Part shown: positions 4,609 to 6,358 of the stretch, in pieces
How positions within the stretch are numbered: position 1 is the first letter of the stretch
Layout: every line of letters starts with the position of its first letter
Assembly: GCA_902805805.1 (NCBI GenBank)
Contig: CADCUE010000308.1
Coordinates: 1-6,358 of the forward strand
Origin: an uncultured Frankineae bacterium
GTDB lineage: Bacteria > Actinomycetota > Actinomycetes > Mycobacteriales > SCTD01
Length of the DNA: 6,358 bases
Reading direction: 5' to 3'
Notes under the pieces: generated by a model
Databases searched by the model: none
What the model was told of the DNA's origin: nothing
Seen by the model: only the letters and a program-made list of their open reading frames with translations
Program-made: the position numbers and the translations under genes

Positions 4609-6358
4609 TCAGCCCTTCTTCGCCGGAGCAGTGGGAGTGGAGGTGGCGGGTGCGACTGAGGCCATGACGGCCGCGTCGACGTCGACGCCCGCCTCGCGGG
4701 CCCGCTCCATCGCCTGGAGCACCCGCTTGTAGTCCTTGGGCATCACCTTGGTGAAGCGCCGGGCGGACGCGGGCCAGTCGACGAGCAGCCCCTCCGCGAC
4801 GGGCGAGCCGGTCTCGGCGGCGTGCTCGACGAGCATCTCGCGCAGCGTCTCCACGTCGCCCTCGGCGAGCTGCTCGAGCTCCACCATCTCGACGTTGACC
4901 TTGGCGAGGTCGAGGTCGAGGACGTACGCGACACCGCCGCTCATGCCGGCGGCGACGTTGCGGCCCGTCGACCCGAGGATCGCCACCCGACCACCGGTCA
5001 TGTACTCGCAGGCGTGGTCACCGACGCCCTCGACGACGGCCGTGGCGCCGGAGTTGCGGACGCAGAAGCGCTCGCCCACCCGACCGCGCACGAACAGCGA
5101 GCCCGCCGTCGCGCCGTACAGCAGCGTGTTGCCGGCGATCACGTTGTCCTCCGCCGGGAAGGTGGCGGCCCGGTCGGGCCGCACGACCACCCGGCCGCCG
5201 GACAGGCCCTTGCCGACGTAGTCGTTGGCGTCACCGAGCAGGCGCAGCGAGATCCCCCGCGGCAGGAACGCGCCGAGCGACTGGCCGGCCGAGCCGGTGA
5301 GCGTCACGTCGATCGTGCCGTCGGGCAGGCCCGCGCCGCCGTGGCGGCGGGTGACCTCGGCGCCGAGCATCGTGCCGACGGTGCGGTTGACGTTGCGCAC
5401 CGGCAGGTCGATCCGCACCGGCGTCCGGTCGACCAGGGCGGCCTCGGCGAGCGCGATCAGCTCGACGTCGAGCGCCTTGTCGAGCGCGTGGTCCTGCGGC
5501 ACGACCTGCGTCACCGGCGTGCCCTCGGGCAGCTCGGGCAGGTGCAGCACCGGCGCGAGGTCCAGGCCCGAGGCCTTCCAGTGCTCGACGGCCCGGTTGG
5601 TGTCGAGGACCTCGACGTGGCCGATCGCCTCCTGCAGGCTCCGGAAGCCGAGCGAGGCCAGGATCTCGCGCACCTCCTGGGCGATGTACTCGAAGAAGGT
5701 GACGACGTGGTCCGCCTGCCCCGAGTACTTCGCCCGCAGCTCCTTGCGCTGCGTGGCCACGCCGACCGGGCAGGTGTCGAGGTGGCAGACGCGCATCATG
5801 ATGCAGCCGCTGACGACCAGCGGAGCGGTGGCGAAGCCGTACTCCTCGGCGCCGAGCAGCGCGCCGATGACGACGTCGCGACCGGTCTTGAGCTGTCCGT
5901 CGACCTGCACGACGATCCGGTCGCGCAGGCCGTTGATCAGCAGCGTCTGCTGCGTCTCGGCGAGCCCGAGCTCCCACGGCGAGCCGGCGTGCTTGAGCGA
6001 GGTGAGCGGCGACGCGCCCGTGCCGCCGTCGTGGCCGGAGATGAGCACGACGTCGGCGTGCGCCTTGGACACGCCCGCGGCGACCGTCCCGACGCCGACC
6101 TCGGCGACGAGCTTGACGTGGATGCGCGCCCTGTCGTTGGCGTTCTTGAGGTCGTGGATGAGCTGGGCGAGGTCCTCGATGGAGTAGATGTCGTGATGCG
6201 GCGGCGGTGAGATCAGCCCGACGCCCGGGGTCGAGTGCCGGGTCCTGGCGATGTACGGGTTGACCTTCGGGCCGGGCAGCTGGCCGCCATCGCCGGGCTT
6301 GGCGCCCTGGGCCATCTTGATCTGGATGTCGTCGGCGTTGACGAGGTACTCGCTGGTG
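4609..6358 (-). CDS. gltB: Glutamate synthase large subunit, C-terminal part (5' end outside the window)
   Basis: The visible 582 residues are the end of the GOGAT alpha subunit, which in this family totals about 1,500; the N-terminal glutaminase domain with its catalytic Cys is outside the window. The enzyme transfers glutamine amide nitrogen to 2-oxoglutarate. The sequence opens in the FMN synthase domain with [20 protein letters not shown]. The flavin-barrel motif [10 protein letters not shown] is at visible residues 109-118. The 3Fe-4S cluster cysteines lie in [12 protein letters not shown] (185, 191, 196; bases 5805-5770). The C-terminal GXGXG beta-helix follows, with [10 protein letters not shown] (375-384) and [11 protein letters not shown] (446-456). 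The last residues are a Ala/Pro/Thr-rich tail ending in Lys-Lys-Gly. No frameshift or stop interrupts the frame to the window edge. The stop overlaps the gltD ribosome-binding region, and its promoter lies outside the window. Confidence 0.97.
   Translation of the reverse strand, partial: TSEYLVNADDIQIKMAQGAKPGDGGQLPGPKVNPYIARTRHSTPGVGLISPPPHHDIYSIEDLAQLIHDLKNANDRARIHVKLVAEVGVGTVAAGVSKAHADVVLISGHDGGTGASPLTSLKHAGSPWELGLAETQQTLLINGLRDRIVVQVDGQLKTGRDVVIGALLGAEEYGFATAPLVVSGCIMMRVCHLDTCPVGVATQRKELRAKYSGQADHVVTFFEYIAQEVREILASLGFRSLQEAIGHVEVLDTNRAVEHWKASGLDLAPVLHLPELPEGTPVTQVVPQDHALDKALDVELIALAEAALVDRTPVRIDLPVRNVNRTVGTMLGAEVTRRHGGAGLPDGTIDVTLTGSAGQSLGAFLPRGISLRLLGDANDYVGKGLSGGRVVVRPDRAATFPAEDNVIAGNTLLYGATAGSLFVRGRVGERFCVRNSGATAVVEGVGDHACEYMTGGRVAILGSTGRNVAAGMSGGVAYVLDLDLAKVNVEMVELEQLAEGDVETLREMLVEHAAETGSPVAEGLLVDWPASARRFTKVMPKDYKRVLQAMERAREAGVDVDAAVMASVAPATSTPTAPAKKG
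4613..4618 (-). promoter_or_regulatory. Shine-Dalgarno GAAGGG of gltD, inside the end of gltB
   Basis: GAAGGG lies 6 nt before the gltD ATG and covers the last Lys and Gly codons of gltB. Ribosomes finishing gltB would clear this site just before gltD starts, the usual layout for coupled translation of subunits of one complex. Confidence 0.65.

Noticed and set aside
4822..6210. 462-codon plus-strand frame opposite gltB
   Set aside because: It is a shadow of the conserved GltB flavin and beta-helix domains, with skewed composition and no motif.

Overview
This is a very GC-rich window with few intergenic bases, GTG as well as ATG starts, and almost only C or G in third codon positions. Together with a PdtaR-type ANTAR regulator, apparently leaderless genes and a gltB-gltD-pyk gene order, this points to a free-living actinomycete (Actinomycetota). 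I cannot place it to genus. The window is ordinary core chromosome; I see no insertion sequence, phage gene or CRISPR array.

Layout from left to right. Positions 1-48 (minus) hold only the first 16 codons of an exported protein, with a strong Shine-Dalgarno. By remembered gene order in Streptomyces this may be the substrate-binding protein of a branched-chain amino acid ABC transporter. Positions 49-209 are a regulatory gap with several short inverted repeats. Positions 210-824 (minus) encode an ANTAR response regulator (pdtaR). It lies 16 nt downstream of a tRNA gene at 841-914 (minus) with anticodon CAA, a leucine-type D arm and only a five-base variable loop. Positions 915-1088 are a divergent control region. 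Positions 1089-1616 (plus, the only plus-strand gene) encode a small secreted CHAP-domain protein, probably a cell-wall hydrolase. Then, all on the minus strand, come pyruvate kinase (pyk, 1662-3125), the small subunit of glutamate synthase (gltD, 3167-4606) and the C-terminal 582 residues of the large subunit (gltB, 4609 to the window end).

How the genes work together. GltB and GltD form NADPH-dependent GOGAT, which makes two glutamates from glutamine and 2-oxoglutarate. The genes are separated by 2 nt and are almost certainly translationally coupled. Pyruvate kinase follows after 41 nt but seems to have its own leaderless promoter. The block therefore joins nitrogen assimilation to the last step of glycolysis. 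The ANTAR regulator acts on RNA, usually as an antiterminator, and is probably activated by a histidine kinase encoded elsewhere.

The most interesting signals are small. (1) The CAA tRNA combines a leucine-like D arm with a class I variable loop and a U-U mismatch closing the anticodon loop. Its codon, UUG, is absent by eye from every gene in the window. (2) pdtaR and pyk each have a TANNNT -10 hexamer exactly six bases before a GTG start, which suggests leaderless transcripts. For pdtaR this places the -35 region inside the tRNA gene. (3) The CHAP protein has His where the usual acidic third active-site residue is expected. I found no clear new multi-gene system.
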